Positions 50,064 through 60,515 are shown, counted from the stretch's first letter. The stretch is 64,000 nucleotides of DNA from Siphonodentalium dalli (GCA_032622095.1 CP136068.1:53186443-53250442), one strand, 5' to 3'. A program made the numbers and translations. The notes: generated by a model not told the origin, from the sequence alone.

Positions 50064-50757
50064 TAGCCGATGAGCCCGACGTTGTCCGGGCTATTCAAAA
50101 ACCAAATTTCAAGTCGATAGCTCTACCCGTTTCCGAGATCCGGTCTGAAAACAAAATTTCAAGTCGATAGCTCTACCCGTTTCCGAGATCTGGTCTGCGC
50201 ATGCGCGAAGCTGGCGTCGCACGGGCTCGGCGACCCGATAAAATTCGTATCCGGAGCAAGATACATTCACATACCAAATTTCAAGTCGATAGCTCCACCC
50301 GTTTCCGAGATCTCGTCTGCGCATGCGCGAAGCTGGCGTCGCACGGACTCGGCGATCCGATAAAATTCGTATCCGGGGCAAGAAACATTCACATAGCAAA
50401 TTTCAAGTCGATAGCTCCACCCGTTTCCGAGATCTCGTCTGCGCATGCGCGAAGCTGGTGTCGCACGGGCTCGGCGATCCGATAAAATTCGTATCCGGGC
50501 CAAGATACATTCACATAGCAAATTTCAAGTCGCTAGCTCCACCCGTTTCCGAGATCTCGTCTGCGCATGCGCGAAGCGGGCGCTGCACGGGCTCGCCAAT
50601 ACGACAACGTCCACCGCCTGGTCAAACTACACACACGTACCAAGTTTCGTCCCGATCGGTCGAGAATCGTAGATTTGTATAAATGACAAACAAACAAACA
50701 AACAAACAAACAGACAAACAGACAAACAGACAAACAGACAGAGGTCTTCAAAATATA
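50063..50757 (-). mobile_element. HINE-like element P, minus-strand copy
   Basis: Read on the minus strand it has a 5' TATATATTTTGAAGACCTC lead, a TCTG/TTTG microsatellite (50,683-50,742), three 122-bp core repeats plus partial copies, an AGCCCGGACAACGTCGGGCT hairpin and a terminal CTAG (50,063-50,066). The cores begin at CAAATTTCAAGTCGATAGCT (about 50,277; 50,398; 50,519, with truncated copies at 50,104 and 50,156). Each full core holds TGCGCATGCGCG (50,196; 50,318; 50,440; 50,562). The layout matches Helentron-associated elements: 3' hairpin, CTAG end, internal microsatellite and tandem core. Arginine-rich frames across the cores are shadows. Confidence 0.7.
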
Positions 50758-50763
50758 TATATA

Positions 50764-51045
50764 CTAGCAGGTGGACCCGACTTCGTCCGGGCTGTTTCCC
50801 CACTGCTTTTCGGCGACTTGCGCGATTTGACATTGAATTGTCCATTTTGAAGGTCAATGTGAGGTGGGGTCACGATTTGACCCGTCCAAAACACTGCCCG
50901 GACAAAAGTACCCGACAAAATTACCCGTCGAAATCCATCTACACACACGTACCAAGTTTCGTCCCGATCGGTCGAGAATCGTATATTTGTATAAATGACA
51001 TACATACAGACAGACAGACAGACAGAGGTCTTCAAAAATATATAT
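50764..51045 (-). mobile_element. HINE-like element PX (P 5' module with X 3' module)
   Basis: On the minus strand its first half matches element P (GAAGACCTCTGTCTG, then ATACGATTCTCGACCGATCG). Its second half matches element X (GGACGGGTCAAATCGTGACC, GACCTTCAAAATGGACAATT) and ends in the AGCCCGGACGAAGTCGGGT hairpin and CTAG (50,764-50,767). It is therefore a natural hybrid of the two families and abuts the 5' end of the P copy directly. Confidence 0.65.
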
Positions 51046-51052
51046 GAGATAT

Positions 51053-51676
51053 CTATTATATATTTTGGAAGATCTGTGTGTCTGTGTGTGTGTGTGAGGG
51101 TGTGTGTGTCTGTGTGTTCGCGATGAACTCGAAAACGTCCCAACCGATTTCGATGAAACTTGGTATGTGGGGGTATTTTCGGCCGGGGGCGAACATAGGC
51201 ATATTAATTTGTCCGTGTGACGTCACATTGACCTTGAAATCGGGTCATTTCAAGGTCAAACGCCCGAATATCACGGGATTTCGATGAAACTTGGTATGTG
51301 GGGGTACTTTCTTATGGCGAGTCTCATAAGCATATTCATTTGCCCGTGCGACGTGACCTTGACCTTGAAATCGGGTAACTTCAAGGTCAAATCGCCAATT
51401 TTGATGGGATTTCGACGAAATTTGATACGTTGGGTTACTTTTGTTCACCGATTGTTTTGGACGGGTCCAATCGTGACCCCGACCAGACCTTGACCTTCAA
51501 AATGATCAATTCAAGGTCAAATCGGGTAAAACCGGATGGATTTCGACGGGCACGTTTGTCGGGTACTTTTGTCCGGGCAGTGTTTTGGACTGGTCAAATC
51601 GTTACCCCACTTGACCTTGACCTTCAAAATGGACAATTCAAGGTCAAAGCCCGGACGAAGTCGGGTCACCTTCTAG
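51053..51676 (+). mobile_element. HINE-like element X, copy 1
   Basis: It has a 5' TATTATATATTTTGGAAGATC lead, a TGTGTCTG microsatellite, then two GATTTCGATGAAACTTGGTA blocks and one related GATTTCGACGAAATTTGATA block about 130-140 bp apart. It ends with the AGCCCGGACGAAGTCGGGT hairpin and CTAG (51,673-51,676). It contains four paired TGACCTTGA / TCAAGGTCA inverted motifs. No coding capacity. Confidence 0.7.
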
Positions 51677-51714
51677 TATATATATATAGCTATATATATA
51701 TATATATATATATA
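51677..51714. repeat. (TA)n microsatellite between X1 and P
   Basis: About 38 bases of TA with a GC interruption, separating the CTAG end of X1 from the 5' lead of the next element. Confidence 0.9.
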
Positions 51715-52218
51715 TCCTATATATTTTGAAGACCTCTGTCTGTCTGTCTGTCTGTATGTATGTATGTCATTTATACAAATATACGATTCTCGACCGAACG
51801 GGACGAAACTTGGTACGTGTGTGTAGTTTGACCAGGCGGTCGTCAACGTCGTATTAGCGAGCCCGCGCGGCGCCCCCTTCGCGCATGCGCAGACGAGATA
51901 TCGGAAACGGGTGGATATATCGACTTGAAATTTGCTATGTGAATGTATCTTGCCCCGGATACGAATTTTATTGGGTTGCCGAGCCCGTGCGACGCCAGCT
52001 TCGCGCATGCGCAGACGAGATCTCGGAAACGGGTGTAGCTATCGACTTGAAATTTGCTATGTGAATGTATCTTGCCCCGGATACGAATTTTATCGGGTCG
52101 CCGAGCCCGTGCGACGCCAGCTTCGCGCATGCGCAGACCAGATCTCGGAAACGGGTGGAGCTATCGACTTGAAATTTGGTTTTTGAATAGCCCGGACAAC
52201 GTCGGGCTCATCGGCTAG
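51715..52218 (+). mobile_element. HINE-like element P, plus-strand copy
   Basis: Inverted counterpart of 50,063-50,757. It has a TGAAGACCTCTGTCTG lead, 122-bp cores with CGCGCATGCGCA at 51,880, 52,002 and 52,124, the AGCCCGGACAACGTCGGGCT hairpin and a CTAG end (52,215-52,218). It has one core fewer than the minus copy. The next element begins immediately after its CTAG. Confidence 0.7.
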
Positions 52219-52835
52219 TCTATTATATATTTTTGGAAGATCTATGTGTCTGTGTGTGTGTGTGTGTCTGTGTGTTCGCGATGAACTCGAAAACGGCCCA
52301 CCCGATTTCGATGAAACTTGGTATGTGGGGGTATATTCGGCCGGGGACGAACATAGGCATATTAATTTGTCCGTGCGACGTCACCTTGACCTTGAAATCG
52401 GGTCATTTCAAGGTCAAACGCCCGAATATCACGGGATTTCGATGAAACTTGGTATGTGGGGGTACTTTCTTATGGCGAGTCTCATAAGCATATTCATTTT
52501 CCCCGTGCGACGTGACCTTGACCTTGAAATCGGGTAACTTCAAGGTCAAATCGCCAATTTTGATGGGATTTCGACGAAATTTGATACGTGGGGTTAGTTT
52601 TGTCCACTGATTGTTTTGGACAGGTCCAATCGTGACCCGACCAGACCTTGACCTTCAAAATGATAAATTCAAGGTCAAATCGGGTAAAACCGGATGGATT
52701 TCGACGGGCACGTTTGTCGGGTACTTTTGTCCGGGCAGTGTTTTTGGACTGGTCAAATTGTGACCCCACTTGACCTTGACCTTCAAAATGGACAATTCAA
52801 GGTCAAAGCCCGGACGAAGTCGGGTCACCTTCTAG
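52219..52835 (+). mobile_element. HINE-like element X, copy 2
   Basis: Same organisation as X1, with its 5' lead directly after the CTAG of P and its own CTAG at 52,832-52,835. It is very similar to X1, including the four inverted TGACCTTGA / TCAAGGTCA pairs. Confidence 0.7.
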
Positions 52836-53437
52836 TATTATATATTTTGGAAAATATGTGTGTCTGTGTGTGTGTGTGTGTATGTCTGTCTGTTTCCAAT
52901 GGACTCGAAAACGGGCGACCCGATTTCGATGAAACTTGGTATGGGGGGGTATTTTCGGCCGGGGGTGACATAGGGCTATTGATTTGCCCGTGCGACGTGA
53001 CCTTGACCTTGAAATCGGGTCATTTCAAGGTCAAACGCCCGAATATCACGGGATTTCGATGAAACTTGGTATGTGGGTGTATTTTCGTATGGGGAGTCTC
53101 ATAAGCATATTCATTTGCCCGTGCGACATGACCTTGACCTTGAAATCGGGTCAATTCAAGGTCAAATCGCCAATTTTGATGGGATTTCGACGAAATTTGA
53201 TACATAGGGTTACTTTTGTCCACTGGGTGTTTTGGACGGGTCAAATCGTGACCCCGACCTGACCTTGACCTTCAAAATGATCAATTCAAGGTCAAATCGG
53301 GTAAAACCGGATGGATTTCGATGGTGTACTTTTGTCGGGTACGTTTGTTCGGGCAGTGTTTTGGACGGGTCAAATCGTGACCCCACTTGACCTTGGCCTT
53401 CAAAATAGACAATTCAAGGTCAAAGCCCGGACGAAGT
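52836..53437 (+). mobile_element. HINE-like element X, copy 3 (3' truncated)
   Basis: It begins directly after the CTAG of X2. The end stops within the hairpin (AGCCCGGACGAAGTCG then TACAT), so the last bases including CTAG are missing. It is more diverged than X1 and X2, consistent with an older copy on which the others landed. Confidence 0.65.
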
Positions 53438-54418
53438 CGTACATATTTTCTTATCTGTCACTATAGTGGCTAATAGCTAATAGTCCAAGCGGCAGGTAAT
53501 CACTTTCATTGTATACCTGCGCGTGTGACGTCATTTTGCTTCCGTACCAAAAGATTGCGGTGAATTACTATTGAAATCTGATTATTTGTTTTGATTAAAA
53601 TTATATTATTGACAAATGTTACCAATAAATAACCACATAGACGTCAAATAAAGACGAAACTAAAAGGGACTATATTCCGTTGAGCGTGTAGCGCAGTACT
53701 GATGTATAGTGGTGAAGCGTCTGAGCCAACACAAGACTTGTATACAGTTTGCGTGTTCTCAGCAGAGCTGATGTTGTTAAAAAGCCATAAAGCTTTAGTT
53801 TTTTTCATGTGATATACAAGATTTTCAACTCGTTATGTTGGGATATAAGATTTTATGAAACTCGTTTCATAAATTTGATCCACAACTCGTCTATGACTCG
53901 TTGTGAATCAAATTTATCAAACTCGTTTCATAAAATCTTATATCCCAACATAACTCGTTTGAGATCCTCTATATATAGATGTTGACATAATCATATTCAT
54001 ATTGCACATGCGTGCGTATATACTCATTAAGGTTTACACATGTGATGTTAATCTTATCAATAGCGGAAAGTCGAGGGGGGTAGATCAAAGGGTCTTCAGA
54101 TTTAGGATAGTATGTGGGGGGGGGGGGGTGCATCAGCTCTACATGGGATATATACATAGGCAAGTTGATTGTCGAGATTCATGTGTTTGGAGTGTCATAT
54201 ATAGAGTGGACAATTTCCTTAACACGTTAGCATGTTTGTGTGTGCGGGGGGGGGGGGGTAGTATGTACCTACAAGTACGAGTAGCAATGGAAATAAATAA
54301 AGTTCCGGGTCATAAATACTCGACACTGTATACACATATATACTCAGGGAGGTTCCATTATCAGATGGACTTCGTATATAAATTTCGCCAGATTCGTTAT
54401 TGTTCTTTTATTATTTGA
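53438..54418. other. Intergenic sequence with palindrome and G runs
   Basis: No gene recognised. It contains the 133-bp palindrome listed separately and two G runs (about 54,115-54,128 and 54,246-54,258) that generate glycine-rich chance frames. Confidence 0.5.
53827..53959. other. 133-bp near-perfect palindrome
   Basis: The arm reading ATGTTGGGATATAAGATTTT and onward (from 53,827) pairs with its inverted copy ending at 53,959, with the centre near 53,893. The main mismatches fall in four ACTCGT words on each side, which sit in the same orientation on both arms instead of inverted. Such a sequence can extrude as a cruciform or fold as a long hairpin in RNA. Confidence 0.85.
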
Positions 54419-55330
54419 TGTGAAAAGGGCGTTCAGTTTGCAGATGTTGGGCCGAGTATATAATAACAGCTTTTTCAATATTTTGTTCTTGGTTCGCTCA
54501 ATATGGGGCACTTAAGTATTACGTGATATTCGTCACCAAGTTCCCTTTTGCATAACGTGCAGTTTCTATCTGATCTGCTTTCGTTTGTCCATGATCCGGT
54601 TTCTATGGGAGGCGGTGGTTTTTAGTTCTGAATTTGGTGACCGCATGCAATACTACACTTTGGTTTCTCAGTGAGAAGTAGTAAAATCCAGTTTAATGAT
54701 ATTATAAAATGTCCCATTATTCGATGATAGAATGCTTCCTCGCCATTCTTGGGAGGTAAGCATCCTTGATTCTGTTCTTGATTAATCGGTTGTACGTATT
54801 TATTTTCGGTACTGACTGGTAAATCCAGATATTCGATATTTCTAGTTCATTCATAGTTTTGTGTACGTATTCGAGCCATGTATTTCTCTTTTGTGTTTCG
54901 TTTTGGGTTTTTAGCATTATGCGGTATAAGAGAAGGGGCACCCGTTGACATGTCATATTCATTATTTTTCCCCAGTATGAGATAAACCTGATTTTAATCG
55001 TTATATGTATTGTTAGGATCCCTGTTTCCCCATAAACGAATGCAGTTCGCGTATTTTTCCGTAGACGGAGGCTGAACTTAAGAAACCATCGTTCGAGTTT
55101 TTCGAAGCATGTTGTGTTTTCAAATCCCCAAATCTCGGAGCCATATATCATCAAGGGGGCAATGAATTTTTGGTATATTTCAAGGATACAGTCAAATGAG
55201 AGGCTATATCTCCGAGCTTTATTCAGGAGGGCATACATTGCTTTCTTTGCATCGCATGTTTCTGTCCTTAAAGGTACTCAATCCGAACAGAGGGTCCCCA
55301 TCTCAACAGATTCCAACAACAACAATCCGA
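54419..55330 (-). pseudogene. LINE A, C-terminal part (broken non-LTR retrotransposon)
   Basis: The minus-strand frame 55,238-54,717 (about 173 codons) contains KKAMYALLNKARR, FIAPLMIYGSEIWGFEN and YWGKIMN. These match the region after the reverse transcriptase in CR1/Jockey-like LINE ORF2 proteins. After a frameshift near 54,717 the reading continues with a CTLCKRELGDEYHVILKCP stretch (54,560-54,490), the typical C-terminal cysteine motif of these elements, then YTRPNICKLN down to about 54,420. Stops and frameshifts make it non-functional. The catalytic RT stretch between this part and the upstream part is absent. Confidence 0.85.
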
Positions 55331-55336
55331 TCAATC

Positions 55337-56677
55337 CGATTAATCGCAGCGTTTTTTAATGTCGAGCGGCTCTATATATATGTGTGTTCGATGGCATTCC
55401 TTCCTCCCATTGCTAAGAGTTCCCCCAATAGGAGTGGGGGTCTGACGAACACATTCATACACAGGTCTAGGGTAGGTTGGAGGATGATGAAGTACTTTCG
55501 GTTGGGGGTGACCACATACAGGCCTATATATGCTGACACATTAACTTTAAGTTTCCTCAGTTAGATTTACTCAGGTATAAGTTGAGTATAACGAGCCATG
55601 CCATCAAACTGACATAAGTTTTGAGGACACAATTATATCTAGCTAATTATAATTCCATGTAGTTGGGCATAAATATGCATATTTTATTCCAGCTTGAAAC
55701 GTATATAACACTATATAGTACGATCACAACCCAGATTACAGGAGTTTTATGTATATAATTGTTATTATCACTCAAGATTATCAAAAGTGTACGATTCAAG
55801 TGGTTGAATTAGATATTTCAACATTTTACCTTATAGTTAGCTAGGCCTGACAAAAATCGTCTTTCTGAATAAAGCTCATTTAAAACATTTGTACTCAAAC
55901 ATATGATATCCAGTCAAAATTATGGGGAAAGAGGGGATGAGACCCCAATTTGTTGGGAGAAAAACAAATATATTTGCATGTAGGGAGGATGGTAGACCCA
56001 TGGTTGGGAGGGATTTTTATGTTCAACCCTGTGTGTGAACGTTGTTTTTTCAGACCCCCTCCCCCATCATCGAGTGCTCATTTGTATAGCCGCTGGCAAC
56101 AGCGACAACGCGGTACTATAATTGACGAACCACCATTCAAATAGAATAAGTGATGGGACTCATAATTCGACCTTAAGAGTCACACACGCATCGTTTCAGG
56201 TCGAATTCTGTCGCCAGGACGCTGTTCGCATGCGTGAGCGATTGATTTCAATTTGATCGCCATTGGCGGCTTATCATCAGTGATAGCACATGCTAAACGG
56301 CACATTACTATCAATCTATATATTCACAATCTTGGGTACAGTGTTGTGCGAGACTGACAGGTAATATAATTCGACTGAATTCAACAAAAATCACCACTGA
56401 TGCTATAGCTATACGTTGGAAACTTCTTTCCAAGCCATTTCCTTTCCGTACTTCATTTATTATTTTATCGCCCATCAGTTATGAGAATGACTGTACCCGG
56501 ATAGTATATGTGACCGAGTGAACCATGCCATTCTCTGTAACGGCTATCTGGATGACGAGGTTGATTGCATAAGATGATTGGTCACGAATAGGACGTGGTT
56601 GTTTGATGAAGGTAATTGATCACGAATCGCTCTGTGTTATGTTAACACGCACCTTAAAAAAACGCTGCGATTAATCG
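55337..56677. mobile_element. 1.34-kb TIR element inserted in LINE A
   Basis: CGATTAATCGCAGCG followed by a T run and AA (55,337-55,359) has an inverted partner ending at 56,677. LINE A reading frames stop on either side, so this element splits the LINE. No transposase frame is visible inside, which makes it a non-autonomous DNA element. I see no clear target-site duplication. Part of the LINE reverse transcriptase, including the catalytic region, is missing at the junction, so a deletion accompanied or preceded the insertion. Confidence 0.65.
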
Positions 56678-56689
56678 CACGCGCGCGTG

Positions 56690-57535
56690 TGCAATGAGAA
56701 TAGACCCTTAGTCCTGTTAAACATGGGAAATATCCGGAAAAATAATCGATTAACACCGTCATCTTAAGGTTTGTGTATAGACGTTTGATAATATCCAGAA
56801 TTTTCACTGTGATTCCAATGCGTATGAGTTTTGACCATAGGCCGTCGCGCCATGCTTTGAGAAGTCGATAAAGGTGCAAAAGAGGTTTTTATTCTTCATC
56901 TTCATAATCTGGATCAGGGCATATAGGAAACCTGCATGTGCCTCTGTTTGGATGACGTTGGTAGTCAGAAAGTTGTTTAATCGGGTATACTCGCGTGAAT
57001 AATTTTGATAGTGTACATAATAATGTGATTTTTCTGTAGTTATCCGGGTTCAGTGGGTCATTTTTATTTGTGTAGATGGGGCGTATTATCCCAATCTCCG
57101 AGTCTGTTGGGATCTCCCCTGAATCGAGTATTTCATTAAAAAGTTTTGTGTATAAAAATCCCAGCTTTCCTCAGCTACTCTTAATCATTTCATTTACTAG
57201 CGAGTCGTAACCTGGTGCTTTATTCTTCTTCAAGTTTGTTGCTGCATGTTCTATTTCCGCTAAAGTTATTTCATTATTTAAATAGGGATAAGATTTGCCA
57301 TTATTGTTTCGTTGCCACTTTTCTCCATGGATTCAAAGTATTCTTGAAATTCACTCGTTTGGGGTTGGCATTCTTCTCTTTTTACGGCTAATTCTCTAAT
57401 AACTCGCCAAAATTCCCTACTAGACTTACCATTTAAATTGTGTACTTTCTTCCTAAATGTAATTCTAAATTTTTGTTTACTGTTATTTTGAGTCAGTTTA
57501 TAAATTTTTCTACATTCTAACATTTTTGTTCTATT
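56690..57535 (-). pseudogene. LINE A, N-terminal RT part (broken)
   Basis: Minus-strand fragments in order are: a pre-RT linker frame (57,523-57,278) with SSREFWRVIRELAVK; NKAPGYDSLVNEMIKS (about 57,225-57,180); GIIRPIYTNKND and DPLNPDNYRKITLLCTLSKL (about 57,090-57,000); and KNLFCTFIDF then DGLWSKLIRIGI and DYFSGYFPCLTGLR (about 56,905-56,695). This is the canonical order of RT motifs 0-3 in non-LTR elements. Several frameshifts and an in-frame stop separate the pieces, and the catalytic FADD-type motif is not present. It is the same copy as 54,419-55,330. Confidence 0.85.
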
Positions 57536-57539
57536 TTCG

Positions 57540-59070
57540 GAGCAGGGGTATAGTAATATAGGTATAGAATATTGAACAAAACCGACAACGCACGCACTGG
57601 TGCGCGATTTACTGGCATTGTTAGGAATTCACGTGTTGCTCAGATTTGATGTGACCGGACGATTTTGTGAGTGTTCCTTGACAGGGTAAATAAATAGAAA
57701 CATTCTAGGAAAGCACATAACGACTAAATGAAAGCCAGACTGACATTCGATTATACATCAAATTTTTAAATCGGCAACAGTCTGCGACCCTTGTGTTTAG
57801 TTATGAAGATTACTGGCGGGGACACACTTAACCATGGTCTGTCACTCTTTTGTGACCTATATGACATAATGTTTTTGGAAAATGGGGAAACCGAAAAAAC
57901 TGGGACCACGAGATGGGTAAAAAGAGTGAAGGTCTAGAAAATAGAAAAACTAGAGTTAAAATTCAAGCGGGGAAGCACGAATTGAACCAATGGAACACCC
58001 CTATATACCGCCTAAACCCGAAATGGGATTTTTAATGAAATTGTCTAAGTCTAATGTCGAACACTTCACGCGAATGTCAGGCGAATTAATACGTGGGCCA
58101 CATTTCAAGTGTTTTAGTCTTCGATTTCGCTCCACTTTGTCCGAACAGAGGTTTCTTTATATCAAATTAAAGGTCATCATCCCCCGGATAAGAAATTACT
58201 TGATGCCAGGCTGGCAAAGCGTCCAAATTTTTTCCAGCGACCATGGTGACAGTGAATGATGGACCATATTACATCAAGATTAATCGAGATCGTTCTAAAA
58301 TATAGTAATTTACGATATAATATATAGTTTCCCGACGTTTGACCGTAAGTTTTCGAAAAAAATGCGTTCAAATTGTCGAAATGGTGCAACAACAAAAACG
58401 CTTAAATTTAATTTTTCCCAACATTTGAGTCCGGGTGTTATGTCACCAATATAGGTCCTATTGTTTTGAAGTTATCCCCAAAACATCAGCAATGATTACT
58501 TTTTCAGTAGATTGTAAAGCTGTGGGTATGATATATTGTATATATTGGGTTAGACTTAATCCTACCCCTAAATTACACAATAAAACGGATTTCGTCAAAT
58601 ATTCGTTCCCGCGTTTTGGATGACGACAAATTGTAGAATTAAACGGATTATAGCTCTTAACAACGACCATGCATATCCACGAACTCGACTATGAGTGCAT
58701 GGTATCCAGTTATGAGTAGTAATCGTATGAATAGTGTACGAATGAGCCAATGTCTCCCGCTAGATTTGTGTTTGCATACAAAAAGAGCATGATGTCACGG
58801 TAGTGATAAGAGTAATACACATATCTATCTATTTATCTATCTATATGTAACCGTACATTCATATACAATACTATTTAATTCAACTTACTTCTTGATTTAT
58901 TTTACTTCATGTCATTTGAGGAAACGCATGCGAATAGTCCACTAAGTTAACTGTTAAAAGAGCATACCACATATACGAATTTATCGTGAAAACAAATAAG
59001 CACCCCCCCCCCACTAACCCCTTCTTTATATTTCTGATTTATATTATCATGTTAACACATGTGTCAATAT
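57540..59070. other. Unassigned sequence, no gene seen
   Basis: Short open frames only (for example 57,990-58,259 plus and 58,458-58,670 minus), without recognisable motifs. A short ATCT microsatellite lies at about 58,822-58,850 and a C run near 59,003. A GACTAAATGAA block near 57,722 resembles one near 62,364, suggesting an unclassified dispersed repeat. Confidence 0.4.
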
Positions 59071-59078
59071 ACTTTGTG

Positions 59079-59415
59079 AAAATCTCCTGGTAAAGACGGG
59101 ATCCGTAATGAACGATTATTCCAATCTTAATTGATGATGTTACACGACTCTTCGATGCTGTGTACCAATCATCCCATTATCCCGTCTCTTGGAGCGAATC
59201 TGTTCTCAACCCGATCCACAAGAAAGGGGACCGTACCGACCCCAATAACTATAGAGCTATTGCTCTTACTAGCTCGCTTGGGAAATTGTTCAATAAAATA
59301 ATTAACAAACGGATTACGGCATTCTTAGAAGAAAACAATTTGATCGGTGAAAACCAATTTGGCTTCCGTAAAAACAAAAGTACTATTGATAGCGCCTTCA
59401 TTTTGAAAACAATGA
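59079..59415 (+). pseudogene. LINE B reverse transcriptase fragment
   Basis: Reading starts at SPGKDGIRNE (about 59,083). After a frameshift near 59,120 it continues with DDVTRLFDAVYQSSHYPVSW, NPIHKKGD, DPNNYRAIALTSSLGKLF, and QFGFRKNKST (to about 59,393). These are RT motifs 0 to 2a of CR1/Jockey-group non-LTR retrotransposons. The copy is cut at about 59,415 by the tail of LINE C in the opposite orientation, and no continuation is visible beyond LINE C. Confidence 0.9.
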
Positions 59416-60515
59416 TAGGATAGGATAGGATATTTTATTTCAATATACACATATTAATACATGATACATTTGACAAAATATTACATTGTATATTCGAGGG
59501 GGTGGCATAGTCAGGCTAGACTGTCTTACTGCCGCCCCCTTAAAGATGAAAAGATGTTACGATAGGCGGTCAGGGTTCATTTTACAATGCACGGCTAAAT
59601 AATTATGTATCTCACAATGGTTGCATTTAACTGGATTATATGCATGGAGGATATACGTCTAGATAAATCGATTATTGGTTACTCGATGGTTTGTCTCTTT
59701 CTTGTCAGTGAGATGTTCCTTGAAAGTCGAGTAGGAATGTGTTGAGTGAGGTTGTGGGTTGCGATATAGCGGAAGTCACTTATTGACGAGCTACCATGCA
59801 CACAGTCGGGACATCTTTGATTGTTGCATTTAATTGTTGCAGCATATTGCTTAATGCAATCGGCATGTAAACGCCGTTTGAATGTGTGCCTGGATTGGTA
59901 TGATGTAAATTCGTTATCTAAGTTGTTCCAGATGGTTGGATAAGAATGGAATGGTAGTTGTTGGGACCAAGATGTTCTTGTTTTTTTTTTAAATAGTGGG
60001 TGCTTTTGCCGGGTGTCTGGTCCGGTTTTGCGTTTCGTAAACATGTCGGTGAATGATTCTATTAAGCGCATATGATACCAATCATGCATGAAAACAGCCG
60101 CTTGTACTTTGTGGATGTCGTAGATTTTGAGTATATTTTCTTTTTTAAAAAGAGGTTCTGTGTGGCTTCTATATTTTTTTATTACATAAAACTCGTATCG
60201 CGCGTTTTTGAAGCATGAACATTTTTTTAACCGCTGGGACGTGTCCCCAAATTTGAACACCGTAGACAAGATGGCTTTGTATTAGAGCATATAATGTTTT
60301 AAGTGCGCTACCAGGAAAGAAGTGTTTAACTTTATTGATGTGGTATATGGCATTCACCATTTTAGAACAAACTGAGGACACATGTTTTTTAAAGGTCAGG
60401 TTTTCATCTATATGGATTCCTAAGAATTTTGTGGAGGATTCGTGCTCAAGATTTCCTATCTTATTTAGTTCCGTATTATTTAAGTAAACCTTTATGAAGT
60501 TCCATTTTAGTCGGA
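59416..60515 (-). pseudogene. LINE C 3' part with pentanucleotide tail
   Basis: The minus strand, in order, reads KFLGIHIDENLTFKKH (about 60,430-60,385), NKVKHFFPGSALKTLYALIQ, SHLVYGVQIWG, LQKRAIRVLCNKK, then HTEPLFKKENILKIYDIHK. It runs on through a 196-codon frame (60,269-59,679) to the stop. A frameshift lies near 60,180. This is the post-RT domain of a CR1-group LINE. The 3' end carries AATAAA (minus strand, 59,439-59,434) and a (TATCC)3 tail at 59,430-59,416. Such short tandem tails replace poly(A) in CR1-type elements. The 5' end is truncated, as usual for LINE copies. Confidence 0.88.

Noticed and set aside
50533-50857. Cysteine/valine-rich frame (CLSVCLFVCLFV type)
   Set aside because: It is a translation of the tetranucleotide microsatellite in the P element.
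50109-52186. Arginine-rich 70-120-codon frames in the P elements
   Set aside because: They are translations of GC-rich 122-bp core repeats, overlap on both strands and start at the same ATGCGC word in each core.
59079-60515. Twin-priming inversion of a single LINE
   Set aside because: In twin priming the inverted piece lies at the 5' side. Here the opposite-strand RT fragment lies beyond the 3' tail, so nested insertion fits better.
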